From: JAGVSZ01 sp019137045
Lineage (GTDB): Bacteria; Pseudomonadota; Gammaproteobacteria; Burkholderiales; SG8-39
Direction of reading: 5' to 3'
Assembly (NCBI GenBank): GCA_046347635.1
Contig: JAXMFT010000010.1
Location: 130,498-194,497 of the forward strand
Length of the DNA: 64,000 nt
Shown here: positions 9,005 through 17,150 of the stretch, piece by piece
Position numbering within the stretch: position 1 is the first letter of the stretch
Layout of the letters: every line of letters begins with the position of its first letter
Notes under the pieces: model-generated
Told to the model about the DNA's origin: nothing
What the model saw: the letters and a program-made list of their open reading frames with translations, nothing else
Database searches by the model: none
Program-made: the position numbers and the translations under genes

Positions 9005-9022
9005 TCCCGCTCGGGATTCACG

Positions 9023-9053
9023 CGGCGCCCGGTTGCGGGCGCCGTTTTTCTTT
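9023..9053 (+). terminator. Rho-independent terminator of the formate dehydrogenase operon
   Basis: A perfect 9-bp GC stem (CGGCGCCCG at 9023-9031 pairing with CGGGCGCCG at 9036-9044), a 4-base loop GTTG and an immediate TTTTTCTTT tract. It lies 18 bases after the last operon stop and ends the transcript before sodC. Confidence 0.9.
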
Positions 9054-9068
9054 GCGGAGGATCGACCG

Positions 9069-9587
9069 ATGAAGCGCAGCTTTCTGGCCGTCGCCGTCGC
9101 CGGCCTCGCTGCCGGATGCGCGATGGAACAAGGCAGCGGACTGAAGGCGGTCGCGCAGCTCGAGCCGACCAGAGGAAACAACACCACCGGCACCGTCGTG
9201 TTCGAGCAACGGGGCAGCAAGGTCCTGGTGAGCGCCGAGGTGCGCGGCCTCAAGCCGAACACGGAGCACGGCTTCCACGTGCACGAGAAGGGCGACTGCA
9301 GCTCGGGCGACGGGATGAGCACCGGCGGACACTTCAACCCGAAGGGCGTGCCGCACGGGCCGCCGAGTCGGGGACCGCACCACGCCGGCGACATGCCGGC
9401 GCTGAAGGCCGATGCGAACGGCCAGGCGAAGCTCGCGTGGGAGGGGACCGAGCTCACGCTGAGCGACGGCCCGGCGAGCGTCGTGGGCAGGGGCGTGATC
9501 GTGCATCGCGACCCCGACGACTACAGGACGCAGCCGACCGGCAATGCGGGCCCGCGGCTCGCGTGCGGGGTGGTCAGGCGCATATGA
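9069..9587 (+). CDS. sodC: Cu/Zn superoxide dismutase, lipoprotein
   Basis: A 172-residue SodC that converts superoxide to peroxide in the cell envelope. The lipobox LAAGC (Cys17) predicts a lipid anchor. Metal ligands are in GFHVHEKGDC (Cu), GGHFNP, and HHAGDMPALKAD (Zn/Cu bridge and Zn ligands); a later His in GVIVHRDPDDY completes the copper site. The two disulfide cysteines (GDC and LACGVV) are present. It lies 15 bases after the terminator of the formate dehydrogenase operon. Its own promoter is not obvious; some read-through is possible. Confidence 0.92.
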   Translation: MKRSFLAVAVAGLAAGCAMEQGSGLKAVAQLEPTRGNNTTGTVVFEQRGSKVLVSAEVRGLKPNTEHGFHVHEKGDCSSGDGMSTGGHFNPKGVPHGPPSRGPHHAGDMPALKADANGQAKLAWEGTELTLSDGPASVVGRGVIVHRDPDDYRTQPTGNAGPRLACGVVRRI

Positions 9588-9671
9588 TTGCGTGCGCGCC
9601 TGGACCGCGGAGCGCAGCAGCCTCCGCGCGCCGTCATTGACGCGCGTCAGATCGGGTCCCGAACGCCGCAC

Positions 9672-9677
9672 TATACT
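9672..9677 (+). promoter_or_regulatory. Possible -10 element upstream of fumarase
   Basis: TATACT lies 36 bases before the fumarase ATG in a 125-bp intergenic region. A TTGACG at 9637 is too far away (29-base gap) to be its -35, and nothing better stands at the right distance, so this is a weak call. Confidence 0.35.
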
Positions 9678-9712
9678 CGGACCATCGCGCACCCTCTCAT
9701 CCGAGGCTCCCC

Positions 9713-11227
9713 ATGACCGTCATCAAGCAGGAAGACTTCATCCAGTCGGTCGCCGACGCGTTCCAGTACATCTCGTACTTCCACCCGGCCGATTTCCTGC
9801 GCGACCTCCACGCGGCGTACGAGCGCGAGGCATCGCCGGCGGCCAGAGACGCGATCGCGCAGTTGCTCGTGAACTCGCGCATGAGCGCCGAGGGCCACCG
9901 CCCGATGTGCCAGGACACCGGCATCGGGATCGCGTTCGTCCGCGTCGGCATGGACGTGCGCTGGCAGGCGACCCTGTCGCTCGAGGCGATGGTGAACGAG
10001 GGCGTGCGGCGCGCCTACACGCATCCGGACAACAAGCTGCGCGGCTCGGTGCTCGCGGATCCCGACGGCAGGCGCGTCAACACGAAGGACAACACGCCCG
10101 GCGTCACGCACGTGGAGCTGGTGCCGGGCGACAAGGTCGAGGTGATCGTCGCCGCGAAGGGCGGCGGCTCGGAGAACAAGTCGAAGTTCGCGATGCTGCT
10201 GCCGAACGACTCGGTGGTCGACTGGGTGCTCTCGGTGGTGCCGACGATGGGCGCGGACTGGTGCCCGCCCGGAATGCTCTCGCTCGGCATCGGGGGCACG
10301 CCAGAGAAGGCGATGCTGATGGCCAAGTGGGCGATGATGGAGCCGCTCGACATGCACGAGCTCAAGGCGCGCGGACCGAGAAACCGCGCCGAGGAGCTGC
10401 GCATCGAGCTCTACGACAAGGTGAACGCGCTCGGCATCGGGGCGCAGGGGCTGGGCGGGCTCACCACCGTGCTCGACGTGAAGGTGGTCGACTACCCCAC
10501 GCACGCGGCCTCCAAGCCGGTGGCGCTGCTGCCGAACTGCGCGGCGACGCGCCACCTCCACTTCACGCTCGACGGCAGCGGGCCGGCGACGTTCGATCCG
10601 CCGAGCCTCGAGGACTGGCCGAGGATCGCGCTCGACGTCTCGACGGCGAAGCGCGTCGACGTGGACGCGCTGCGGAAAGCCGACCTCGCGCAGTTCGCGG
10701 CGGGCGACCGGCTGCTCCTGTCCGGGAAGATCCTCACCGGCCGCGACGCCGCGCACAAGCGGCTCACCGAGATGCTGGCGCGCGGCGAGAAGCTGCCGGT
10801 GGACTTCGCGCACCGCTTCATCTACTACGTCGGGCCGGTCGATCCGGTGCGCGACGAGGTGGTGGGCCCGGCCGGCCCGACGACCTCCTCGCGCATGGAC
10901 AGGTTCGTCGAGCCGATGCTGGCGCAGGCGGGCCTCATCGGCATGATCGGCAAGTCCGAGCGCGGCCCGGCCGCCACCGAGTCGATCAGGAAGCACGGCG
11001 CCCTCTACTGCATCGCCGTCGGCGGCGCGGCCTACCTCGTGTCGAAGGCCATCCGCGCGTCGAAGGTGGTCGCCTTCCCGGAACTCGGCATGGAGGCGAT
11101 CTACGAGTTCGAGGTCAAGGACATGCCGGTGATCGTCGCGGTCGATCCGGCGGGCAACGCGGTCCACAAGTCCGGCCCCGCCGAGTGGCGGGCGAAGATC
11201 GGCAAGATCCCGGTGGTCGCGGGCTGA
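9713..11227 (+). CDS. Class I (Fe-S) fumarate hydratase
   Basis: A 504-residue single-chain class I fumarase, interconverting fumarate and malate. Likely [4Fe-4S] ligands are C66 (PMCQDTG), C184 (DWCPPGM) and C276 (LPNCAATRH), matching the three cysteines of the family. The N-terminal catalytic half (QDTGIG, GGGSENKS, GIGGTPEKA) and the C-terminal half (GPTTSSRMD, PAATESIRKHG) are both complete. It is a single gene with a hairpin overlapping its stop, convergent with apbE. Confidence 0.92.
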   Translation: MTVIKQEDFIQSVADAFQYISYFHPADFLRDLHAAYEREASPAARDAIAQLLVNSRMSAEGHRPMCQDTGIGIAFVRVGMDVRWQATLSLEAMVNEGVRRAYTHPDNKLRGSVLADPDGRRVNTKDNTPGVTHVELVPGDKVEVIVAAKGGGSENKSKFAMLLPNDSVVDWVLSVVPTMGADWCPPGMLSLGIGGTPEKAMLMAKWAMMEPLDMHELKARGPRNRAEELRIELYDKVNALGIGAQGLGGLTTVLDVKVVDYPTHAASKPVALLPNCAATRHLHFTLDGSGPATFDPPSLEDWPRIALDVSTAKRVDVDALRKADLAQFAAGDRLLLSGKILTGRDAAHKRLTEMLARGEKLPVDFAHRFIYYVGPVDPVRDEVVGPAGPTTSSRMDRFVEPMLAQAGLIGMIGKSERGPAATESIRKHGALYCIAVGGAAYLVSKAIRASKVVAFPELGMEAIYEFEVKDMPVIVAVDPAGNAVHKSGPAEWRAKIGKIPVVAG

Positions 11228-11248
11228 CGGCGCGCGGGGGCGCGCCGT
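11227..11248. terminator. Hairpin between convergent fumarase and apbE
   Basis: A perfect 9-bp stem (ACGGCGCGC / GCGCGCCGT) with a GGGG loop begins at the last base of the fumarase stop codon. No T-tract follows on either strand, so it may act as a bidirectional RNA 3'-end stabiliser rather than a classical intrinsic terminator. Confidence 0.45.
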
Positions 11249-11255
11249 CCGAACG

Positions 11256-12329
11256 TCAACCGCGCAGCGACGGGCCGGCGCCGAGCGCGGCGAAGGCCGG
11301 CGTCTGGCGGTCCTCGAATCCGCGCGCTTCCCGCAGGATGAAGTGAGCGGCGAGCCCCTGCGCCGCGGCGAGCGCGAACCCGCGCTCGGGGCCGAGCACG
11401 AACAGCGCGGTCGACCAGGCGTCGGCGAGCGCGCAGTCGGCGTGGACGACGCTGACCGACGCGAGCCGGTGCGCGACGGGCGCGCCGGTCGCGGGGTCCA
11501 TCTCGTGGCAGAAGCGCCGGCCGTCGTGCTCGAAGAAGATCCGGTAGTCCCCCGACGTGGCGAGCGACCCGTCGCGCAGGGGGACGATGCGGTGCACCTG
11601 CTGCGGCAGGGCGTCGGGACGCTCGATGCCGACGCGCCACGGCTCGCCGGCGGCGTTGTGCCCGCGCGTGCGGACCTCCCCGCCGGCCTCGACCAGGAAG
11701 TCGCTGAAGCCGAGCGCCTCGATCGCGTGCGCCGCCGCGTCGACCGCGAAGCCTTTCGCGATGCCGGACAGGTCGGCGCGCACGTCCGGACGCGACTTGG
11801 TGACCGTTCCGGCCGGCGCGTCCAGCGCGAGCATCCGGTGGCCGACGCGCGCGCCGAGCGCGCGCCGCTCGCCGTCCGCGAGCACCCGGTGCCGCTTGCT
11901 CGGGCCGAAGCCCCAGGCGTCCACGACCGGCGCGACGGTGACGTCGAAAGCGCCGCCGGACGCCGCGCTCACCCGCTGCGCGGTCGCGAGCACCGCCAGG
12001 GTCTCCGCCGAGACGGCGAACGGCGTCGGCGCGGCGTGCCGGTTGAAGCGCGCCAGCTCCGAGTCCGCGCGGTAGGTGGACATGCGCGCCTCGATGCGCT
12101 CGAGCGCAGCGTACGCCGCTTCGCGCACCGCGCTCCGCCCGGCCGCGCTGAGGCCGGGCGCCACCACCTTCACCGTGTAGGTGCTGCCCATCGCGAGGCC
12201 GTGGAAGGCGAACGTGCGTTCGGCGCCGGCTGCGGCGCGCCGCCCGTCGCAGCCGGCGGCGAGCGCGGCCAGCGCGCCGCACCCCGCCTTGAGCAGGGCG
12301 CGGCGCGTCGTGCAGAGCGTGTCAGCCAT
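11256..12329 (-). CDS. apbE: FAD:protein FMN transferase ApbE, Tat lipoprotein
   Basis: A 357-residue flavin transferase that attaches FMN covalently to Thr/Ser of periplasmic target proteins. A twin-arginine stretch (TRRALLKAG) runs into a lipobox (LAAGC), so it is likely a Tat-exported lipoprotein. Family motifs are GSTYTVK, SRYRADSELARFN-like (STYRADSELARFN), SGGAFDVTV, DLSGIAKGFAVD and the metal-binding DPATGAPV followed by HADCALADAWSTALFVLG. Its usual targets (NqrC, RnfG and related) are not in this window. It is convergent with fumarase and divergent from menA. The start is the ATG placing the Tat motif at the N-terminus. Confidence 0.9.
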   Translation of the reverse strand: MADTLCTTRRALLKAGCGALAALAAGCDGRRAAAGAERTFAFHGLAMGSTYTVKVVAPGLSAAGRSAVREAAYAALERIEARMSTYRADSELARFNRHAAPTPFAVSAETLAVLATAQRVSAASGGAFDVTVAPVVDAWGFGPSKRHRVLADGERRALGARVGHRMLALDAPAGTVTKSRPDVRADLSGIAKGFAVDAAAHAIEALGFSDFLVEAGGEVRTRGHNAAGEPWRVGIERPDALPQQVHRIVPLRDGSLATSGDYRIFFEHDGRRFCHEMDPATGAPVAHRLASVSVVHADCALADAWSTALFVLGPERGFALAAAQGLAAHFILREARGFEDRQTPAFAALGAGPSLRG

Positions 12330-12651
12330 GGTCAGTCTCCCGCGCGCACGGCGGGCGCTGCGGACGCCCCACGCGCAGGCCGTACACCCGCGGTGGGGTG
12401 GATCGGATCCTTCGGTCCGGACATCGTTCGCTCCCGCGCCAACGGCGATTTTCGCGCATGTTCGCCGCTCCGGAAGGGCAGAACCTTGTCCGAGATCAGA
12501 AGCGGCGCAAGTCGCGCCGGGATGGGGCGATCCGATCTCGCCCGTCTCGCGCCTCGCGCCGGCGGAGCGCGGGAACGGCGATGCTAGAATCGATCGCGTC
12601 TTGCGGCTGGCCCGCCGAGGATGACCCAATGACCACCCGGTTCCGCGCCCC
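12330..12651. other. 322-bp intergenic region between apbE and menA
   Basis: A divergent upstream region without an ORF I can support. It holds a small hairpin with a UUCG-type loop around 12405-12423 and the extended -10 box for menA at 12582. A short frame starting ATG 12629 runs into menA out of frame and was not called. Nothing else is recognised. Confidence 0.6.
12582..12590 (+). promoter_or_regulatory. Extended -10 promoter element upstream of menA
   Basis: TGCTAGAAT is an extended -10 (TGn plus TAGAAT) 62 bases before the menA GTG. No good -35 is seen. The identical nonamer occurs upstream of mobB at 24878, which supports it being a real promoter core in this genome. Confidence 0.5.
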
Positions 12652-13581
12652 GTGATCGATCCGACGCCGGCCTCCGCGAACGTCGCGGCGGACCCGCCGA
12701 CGCCGTTGCGCGCATGGTGGCTGGCGGCGCGCCCCGCGACGCTCTCGATCGCGATCGTTCCGGTCGTGGTCGGCGCCGCGCTCGCCTGGCGCGAGGCCGG
12801 CGGCATCGACTGGGGGGTCGCGCTCGTCGCGCTCGTCGCGGCGATGCTGATCCAGATCGGCACCAATCTCTTCAACGACGTCGGGGACTACGAGCGCGGG
12901 ACGGATCGGCCCGACCGCCTGGGCCCGCCGCGTGCCACCGCGATGGGCTGGCTCGCGGCCGCCGAGGTGCGGCGGGCGGCGGCGACCAGCTTCGGTCTCG
13001 CGCTGGTCCTCGGGGCGTATCTCGTCTCGGTCGGCGGCTGGCCGATCTTCGCGATCGGGCTTGCCTCGGTCGCCGCCGGCGTCGCGTACACCGGCGGCCC
13101 GCGTCCGATCGCGTACACCGCGTCGGGCGAGTTCTTCGTGTTCGTGTTCTTCGGGCTCGTCGCAACCGCCGGTACGCACTTCCTGCTCACCGGGCGGCTC
13201 GCGGCGGCGGCGCTGGTGGCCGGCACGATCCTCGGCGCGCTCGCCGCGGCCGTGCTGGTGGTCAACAACTACCGCGATCTCGACGGCGATGCGCAGGCCG
13301 GCAAGATCACGCTCGCGGTGCGCGTCGGCCGCGCGGCGACGCGGCTGGAATTCGCGGCGCTCGTCGGCGCGGCCTTCGCGCTCCTGCCGCTGCTGGGCGT
13401 GGTCACGCGCGCCGGCGCGTGGCTCGCCCTCCCGCTCGCGGCGGCGCCGTTCGCGGTCGCGCTGGTGCTCGGGTTCTGGCGCGCCCCGGTCACGACGGCT
13501 CTCAACCTCTTCCTGAAGCGCACCGCGCAGCTGCAGCTCGCGTTCGGCCTGCTGCTCGCCGTCGCGCTGGTCGCGCGCTAG
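12652..13581 (+). CDS. menA: 1,4-dihydroxy-2-naphthoate polyprenyltransferase (UbiA family)
   Basis: A 309-residue multi-spanning prenyltransferase. The first Asp-rich motif is NLFNDVGDYERGTD (near residue 75) and the second is NNYRDLDGDAQAGKITLAVR (near 205), both of MenA type; the WWLAARPATL start is also typical. It attaches the polyprenyl tail to 1,4-dihydroxy-2-naphthoate in menaquinone synthesis. The next gene is ubiE/menG, whose product performs the next (methylation) step, so the pair fits menaquinone production. The start is GTG 12652. A UbiA-family enzyme for another quinone precursor cannot be excluded. Confidence 0.85.
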   Translation: MIDPTPASANVAADPPTPLRAWWLAARPATLSIAIVPVVVGAALAWREAGGIDWGVALVALVAAMLIQIGTNLFNDVGDYERGTDRPDRLGPPRATAMGWLAAAEVRRAAATSFGLALVLGAYLVSVGGWPIFAIGLASVAAGVAYTGGPRPIAYTASGEFFVFVFFGLVATAGTHFLLTGRLAAAALVAGTILGALAAAVLVVNNYRDLDGDAQAGKITLAVRVGRAATRLEFAALVGAAFALLPLLGVVTRAGAWLALPLAAAPFAVALVLGFWRAPVTTALNLFLKRTAQLQLAFGLLLAVALVAR

Positions 13582-13600
13582 CGCCGCGCGCGGTCGTGCG

Positions 13601-14326
13601 ATGAGCGACCTCTCGCGCAGCTTCGGCTACCAGGCGGTCGATCCCGCGGAGCGCGAGCGGCGCATCCGCAGGGTGTTCGACACCGTCGCGCCGCGCTACG
13701 ACCTCATGAACGATCTCATGAGCATGGGGACGCACCGGCTGTGGAAGCGCACGTTCGCCCGCATGGCCGCCGCGCGCGCCGGCCAGGTGATCGTCGACCT
13801 CGCCGGCGGCACCGGCGACATCGCGGCGCTCATGGCCGGCCCGGACCGGCTGGTGGCGGTATGCGATCCGAGCGTGGCGATGATGGCGGCGGGGCGGCGG
13901 CGGGGGCGCGGCGCGCTCGCCTGGCTCGCGGGCGCCGGCGAGCGGCTGCCGTTCGCGGACGCCTCCGTCGACACGCTGACGATCTCGTTCGGCATCCGCA
14001 ACGTCACCGACATACCGGCGGCGCTCGTCGAGATCCGGCGCGTGCTCAAGCCCGGCGGGCGGTTCCTGTGCCTGGAATTCTCGCGCGCCTGGGCGCCGAT
14101 CCGGCCCTTCTACAACGCGTTCTCGTTCACCGTCATCCCGCGCCTCGGCGCGTGGGTCGCGCGCGCGCCCGAGGCGTACAACTACCTGATCGAGTCGATC
14201 CGCCGCTTTCCCGACCAGGAGGAGATGAAGGCGATCATGGAGCGCGCCGGCTTCGCCGACGTGCGCTACCGCAACCTCACCTTCGGCATCGCCTGCATCC
14301 ACGTCGGCGCGAAGGCGCGGGCCTAG
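13601..14326 (+). CDS. ubiE: Demethylmenaquinone/ubiquinone C-methyltransferase UbiE (MenG)
   Basis: A 241-residue SAM-dependent methyltransferase. Family motifs: FGYQAVDPAER, VFDTVAPRYDLMNDLMS, the SAM-binding VDLAGGTGDIA, SFGIRNVTDIPAAL and YNYLIESIRRFPDQEEM. It methylates the demethylmenaquinone ring and, in dual-quinone bacteria, the ubiquinone precursor. It lies 19 bases after menA. Its TAG stop overlaps by two bases the stop of the convergent DUF1330 gene. Confidence 0.92.
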   Translation: MSDLSRSFGYQAVDPAERERRIRRVFDTVAPRYDLMNDLMSMGTHRLWKRTFARMAAARAGQVIVDLAGGTGDIAALMAGPDRLVAVCDPSVAMMAAGRRRGRGALAWLAGAGERLPFADASVDTLTISFGIRNVTDIPAALVEIRRVLKPGGRFLCLEFSRAWAPIRPFYNAFSFTVIPRLGAWVARAPEAYNYLIESIRRFPDQEEMKAIMERAGFADVRYRNLTFGIACIHVGAKARA

Positions 14327-14610
14327 ACGCCGTCGACGATGATCAGGTTGAGGTCGGCCACCGCCAGCCGCTTCTGGCGCGCCGCCTGATACTCGGACGA
14401 GTGGAAGAACTCCCGCGCGCGGTCGAGGCTCGGGAACTCCACGACCACGACGCGCGGCCCGGGAAAGCTGCCTTCGAGCACTTCGCTCGCGCCGCCGCGG
14501 GCGAGGAAGCGCCCGCCGTACTGGGCGATCGCGGCCGCGGCGAGCGTGCGGTACTCCTGGTACGCCTCCGGGTTCTTCACCGTTCCGGTCGCGACGAGAT
14601 ACGCGGGCAT
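14323..14610 (-). CDS. DUF1330 domain protein
   Basis: A 95-residue protein of the DUF1330 (dimeric alpha/beta-barrel) family: MPAYLVATGTVKNPEAYQEY, GGRFLARGG, LEGSFPGPRVVVVEFPS, AREFFHSSEYQAAR. Function unknown; the fold is shared with small monooxygenase-like proteins. The ATG has AGGAG nine bases before it. The stop codon overlaps that of ubiE head-on. Confidence 0.85.
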   Translation of the reverse strand: MPAYLVATGTVKNPEAYQEYRTLAAAAIAQYGGRFLARGGASEVLEGSFPGPRVVVVEFPSLDRAREFFHSSEYQAARQKRLAVADLNLIIVDGV

Positions 14611-14624
14611 GGGGCGGGCTCCTC

Positions 14625-14771
14625 TCAGATGATCGTGCGGACGAGATGATGCACGAGTCCGGCCGCGCCGCACGCGGCGAAGAGCGAGACGGTGCCAGCG
14701 TTGAAGCGCCGCACCAGCTACGGGTAGCCGATCCGGTCGATCTTCGGAGGTCTGCGCGTGAACCCGCGCAT
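14625..14771 (-). pseudogene. Relic of a ChrB-like (chromate resistance) gene start
   Basis: From an ATG at 14771 the frame reads RPPKIDRIGYP, an amber stop at 14718-14720, then LVRRFNAGTVSLF and about 20 more residues to a TGA. The ChrB C-terminal domain characteristically has KIDRIACPWLIRRFIDP, so the stop replaces the conserved Trp (TGG to TAG). After LVRRF the similarity is lost. I read this as a truncated, decayed fragment. The match is from memory of the motif and short, so a chance resemblance is not excluded. Confidence 0.45.
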
Positions 14772-14782
14772 GGAACGCGCGC

Positions 14783-15937
14783 TCAGGGACTGGAGCCTGC
14801 GACCTCGCGCTGCGGCTCGCGCAAGTGGCGCCACGGGAGCGCCGCGGGAATCGCGAGCACCTCGCCCGCGAGGTCGGCGCCGTAGCCCGGCAGGGAGGCG
14901 ACCAGACGCCTGAACTCGTCGCTGCGCAGAAACCCGAGCATCTCGCGCACAGTGGCGTGCTCCAGCATCTCCGTCCTGAGGATCAGAAAATAGCGCTCGG
15001 TGGCGACGGGCACGAAGTCGAGGCCGAACTGGTCGGCCGCCGCCTGGACGCCGAAGCCCACGTCGGCGAGCCGTCCCGCGACGAGCGCGGCGACCGCCGC
15101 GTGGGTGTACTCCTCGGTCTCGAACCCGGCGATGGCCGCGCCGCTCAGCCCGGCGTGCGCGAGGAGCTGCTCGAGCAGGGTGCGCGTGCCCGAGCCGCGC
15201 TGGCGATTGATGAGGCGCACGCCCGGCCGCGCCAGGTCGGCCACCGTGCGGATCGCCTTGGGGTTGCCCGGCGGGACGACGAACCCTTGCGTCCGGGTCG
15301 CGAACCGGATCAGCCGCTGGCTGCGCGGCTTCATCCACTTCGCGTAGCGGCCGAGGATCTCGGCCTGCAGCGGCCCGTCGGCGATGTGGAAGCCGGCCAC
15401 GTCGCACGCGCCGTGGCACAGCGCCGCGAGCGCGTCGATGCTGCCGCGATACTGGAGGTCGATCCGGGTCGCGCCGTCCTGGTTCAGGCGCTCGCGCAGC
15501 TGCGCCACCGCGAAGTCGTGGCTCGCATGCAGCCGGAGCGGCGGCGCGGCGCCGGTGATCCCGTCGTTGAGCGCGCGCGCGAGCTCGGAGGAGAGGCTCT
15601 CGAGCTGCGGGGTGAGCCGTGCGTCGACCCGCTGCGCGGCCCAGAGGAGCTTCTCCCCGAGCGGGGTCAGCCGCGTGCCGCGCCCGCGGGTCATGAGGAC
15701 GAGCGGGCTGCGGAAGAACGCGCCCCACCGCTCGATGACGTTCCACGCGTGGCGGTAGGAGATGCCGGCGCGCCGCGCCGCCTGGGTCAGGCGGCCGGTC
15801 TCCCCGATCGCCTGCAGGAGCGCCACCAGCACGAAGTCGAACTGCCGCGCGCTTCCCCGGTACCGGATCGTCCAGACCGGCGCAATCGCGATCTCGATCG
15901 CGCCAGGCCGCCCTTCGTGGCTCGCGTGTCTCGGCAT
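14783..15937 (-). CDS. HTH regulator with periplasmic-binding-protein-like sensor domain (ModE-N/PBP), copy 2
   Basis: A 384-residue cytoplasmic protein. Residues about 30-135 form a ModE/LysR-type winged helix (LLQAIGETGRLTQAARRAGISYRHAWNVIERW; LVLMTRGRGTRLTPLG). Residues 140-370 are a molybdate/tungstate-binding-protein-like domain (LHASHDFAVAQL, NRQRGSGTRTLLEQLL, GFETEEYTHAAVAA, ADVGFGVQAAADQFGLDFVPV). No signal peptide is present. It is the second gene of a tandem pair with clear end-to-end similarity to its upstream neighbour, 29 bases away. The divergent tup operon suggests oxyanion-responsive control of uptake. Confidence 0.82.
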   Translation of the reverse strand: MPRHASHEGRPGAIEIAIAPVWTIRYRGSARQFDFVLVALLQAIGETGRLTQAARRAGISYRHAWNVIERWGAFFRSPLVLMTRGRGTRLTPLGEKLLWAAQRVDARLTPQLESLSSELARALNDGITGAAPPLRLHASHDFAVAQLRERLNQDGATRIDLQYRGSIDALAALCHGACDVAGFHIADGPLQAEILGRYAKWMKPRSQRLIRFATRTQGFVVPPGNPKAIRTVADLARPGVRLINRQRGSGTRTLLEQLLAHAGLSGAAIAGFETEEYTHAAVAALVAGRLADVGFGVQAAADQFGLDFVPVATERYFLILRTEMLEHATVREMLGFLRSDEFRRLVASLPGYGADLAGEVLAIPAALPWRHLREPQREVAGSSP

Positions 15938-15966
15938 CGGTTGGACCCGGGCGTCGCGGGACGGCG

Positions 15967-17034
15967 TCACGCGAACGCCGCGCCGACCGGCATGACCGCG
16001 CCGGCGCCGCGAATCGAGTAGCCCGCGAGCCCCTGCGCGGCGCGGCGGAGGGGCTCGCCGGCGATCCCCCGGCGCAGCGCCTGCATCCGCTCGCCGTCGA
16101 GCCGCCGGGCGCGCAGGGCGAGCCAGTAGCGCTCGCGCCGGACGGGAATGAAGTCGAGCCCGAAGCGGCTCGCCGCGGCCCGCAAGCCGAAGGCCGCGTC
16201 CGCGCGGCCCGCGGCGACCGTGGCCGCGACCGCGAGATGCGTGTACTCCTCGGTCTCGTAGCCGCGGATCGCCCCTGCGTCGATGCCGTCCTCCGCGAGC
16301 AGCTGATCGATGAGCACGCGCGTTCCGGACCCGCGCTGACGATTGACGAACGTCGCCGCCCTGGCGGCCACGTCGCCGAGCGAGCGCAGGCGCTTGGGGT
16401 TGCCGCGCTTCACCATCAGGCCCTGTTCGCGCTCGGCGAACCGGATCAGGACGTCGCGGCGCCCGTCGAGCAGCTGCCGCAGCGGGGCAGCCGCGTCGTC
16501 GGGCGCCGGGCTCGAGCAGTGGAATCCCGCCAGATCGGCCTCGCCGCGCGCCAGCGCGCCGAGGCTCTCGCGGCTGCCGCGGAACGAGACGTCTCCGACC
16601 AGTCCCGCGAGCCGCGCCCACTGGTCGCAGAGCGCGGCGAGCAGGAGGTCGTGGCTCGCGGCGACGACCAGGCCCCGGCCGGCAGCAGCCGGCGCGCGCC
16701 GCGGCCCGAGCTCGAGCTCGAGCGCCGATTCGCGCAGCTGGCGCGCCACCCGGGCGTCGGCGGCCAGCAGCTGCTCGCCGGCCGCGGTCAGGCGGGCGCC
16801 CCGGCCGCGCTGCAGCTCTACCAAGGGCACGCCCAGCGCGCGGTCCGTGTCGCTGAGCAGACCCCACGCGCCGCGGTACGAGAGCCCCAGCTCGCGCGCC
16901 GCCGAGCGCAGCGTCCCGTGGGTGCGGATGGCCGCGAGCAGCGGCGCGAGCCGGCGCTCGAGCGGCGCGGCGGCGCGACCGGCCGGACGCCAGCACACCT
17001 CCGGCTCCAGTCTCAAAGTGGCAAGACCGCGCAT
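15967..17034 (-). CDS. HTH regulator with periplasmic-binding-protein-like sensor domain (ModE-N/PBP), copy 1
   Basis: A 355-residue paralog of the neighbouring regulator with the same architecture. The N-terminal winged helix (IRTHGTLRSAARELGLSYRGAW; LVELQRGRGARLTAAG) occupies about residues 28-90, and the binding-protein domain about 115-340 (VVAASHDLLLAAL, NRQRGSGTRVLIDQLL, GYETEEYTHLAVAA, FGLRAAASRFGLDFIPV). The RGSGT loop corresponds to the oxyanion-binding loop of tungstate-binding proteins. It is transcribed divergently from tupB; its start codon lies inside one copy of the repeat CGCGCATATT, which hints at autoregulation. Confidence 0.82.
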   Translation of the reverse strand: MRGLATLRLEPEVCWRPAGRAAAPLERRLAPLLAAIRTHGTLRSAARELGLSYRGAWGLLSDTDRALGVPLVELQRGRGARLTAAGEQLLAADARVARQLRESALELELGPRRAPAAAGRGLVVAASHDLLLAALCDQWARLAGLVGDVSFRGSRESLGALARGEADLAGFHCSSPAPDDAAAPLRQLLDGRRDVLIRFAEREQGLMVKRGNPKRLRSLGDVAARAATFVNRQRGSGTRVLIDQLLAEDGIDAGAIRGYETEEYTHLAVAATVAAGRADAAFGLRAAASRFGLDFIPVRRERYWLALRARRLDGERMQALRRGIAGEPLRRAAQGLAGYSIRGAGAVMPVGAAFA

Positions 17035-17105
17035 ATTGGGGTCAAGTCCGCTACCCGGTTAACATCCCGGGTGATGCCAGTTCAATATGCATACGCGCGC
17101 ATATT
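17028..17105. promoter_or_regulatory. Putative operator region between the regulators and the tup operon
   Basis: CGCGCATATT occurs at 17028-17037 and again at 17096-17105 in direct orientation. The second copy also pairs with an upstream AATATGC (17084-17090) to make an inverted repeat with an 8-base spacer to GCATATT (17099-17105). A further inverted repeat, ACCCGG-N8-CCGGGT, spans 17053-17072. This cluster sits between the divergent genes and is a good candidate for the binding sites of the adjacent regulators. Confidence 0.5.
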
Positions 17106-17150
17106 ACCGCGGCGGCGTCGCCTGGGCGAGCGCTGTTGCGGCAGGACGCG

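Noticed and set aside
9637..9677. TTGACG plus TATACT as a complete sigma70 promoter for fumarase
   Set aside because: The spacer would be 29 bases, far outside the 15-19 range.
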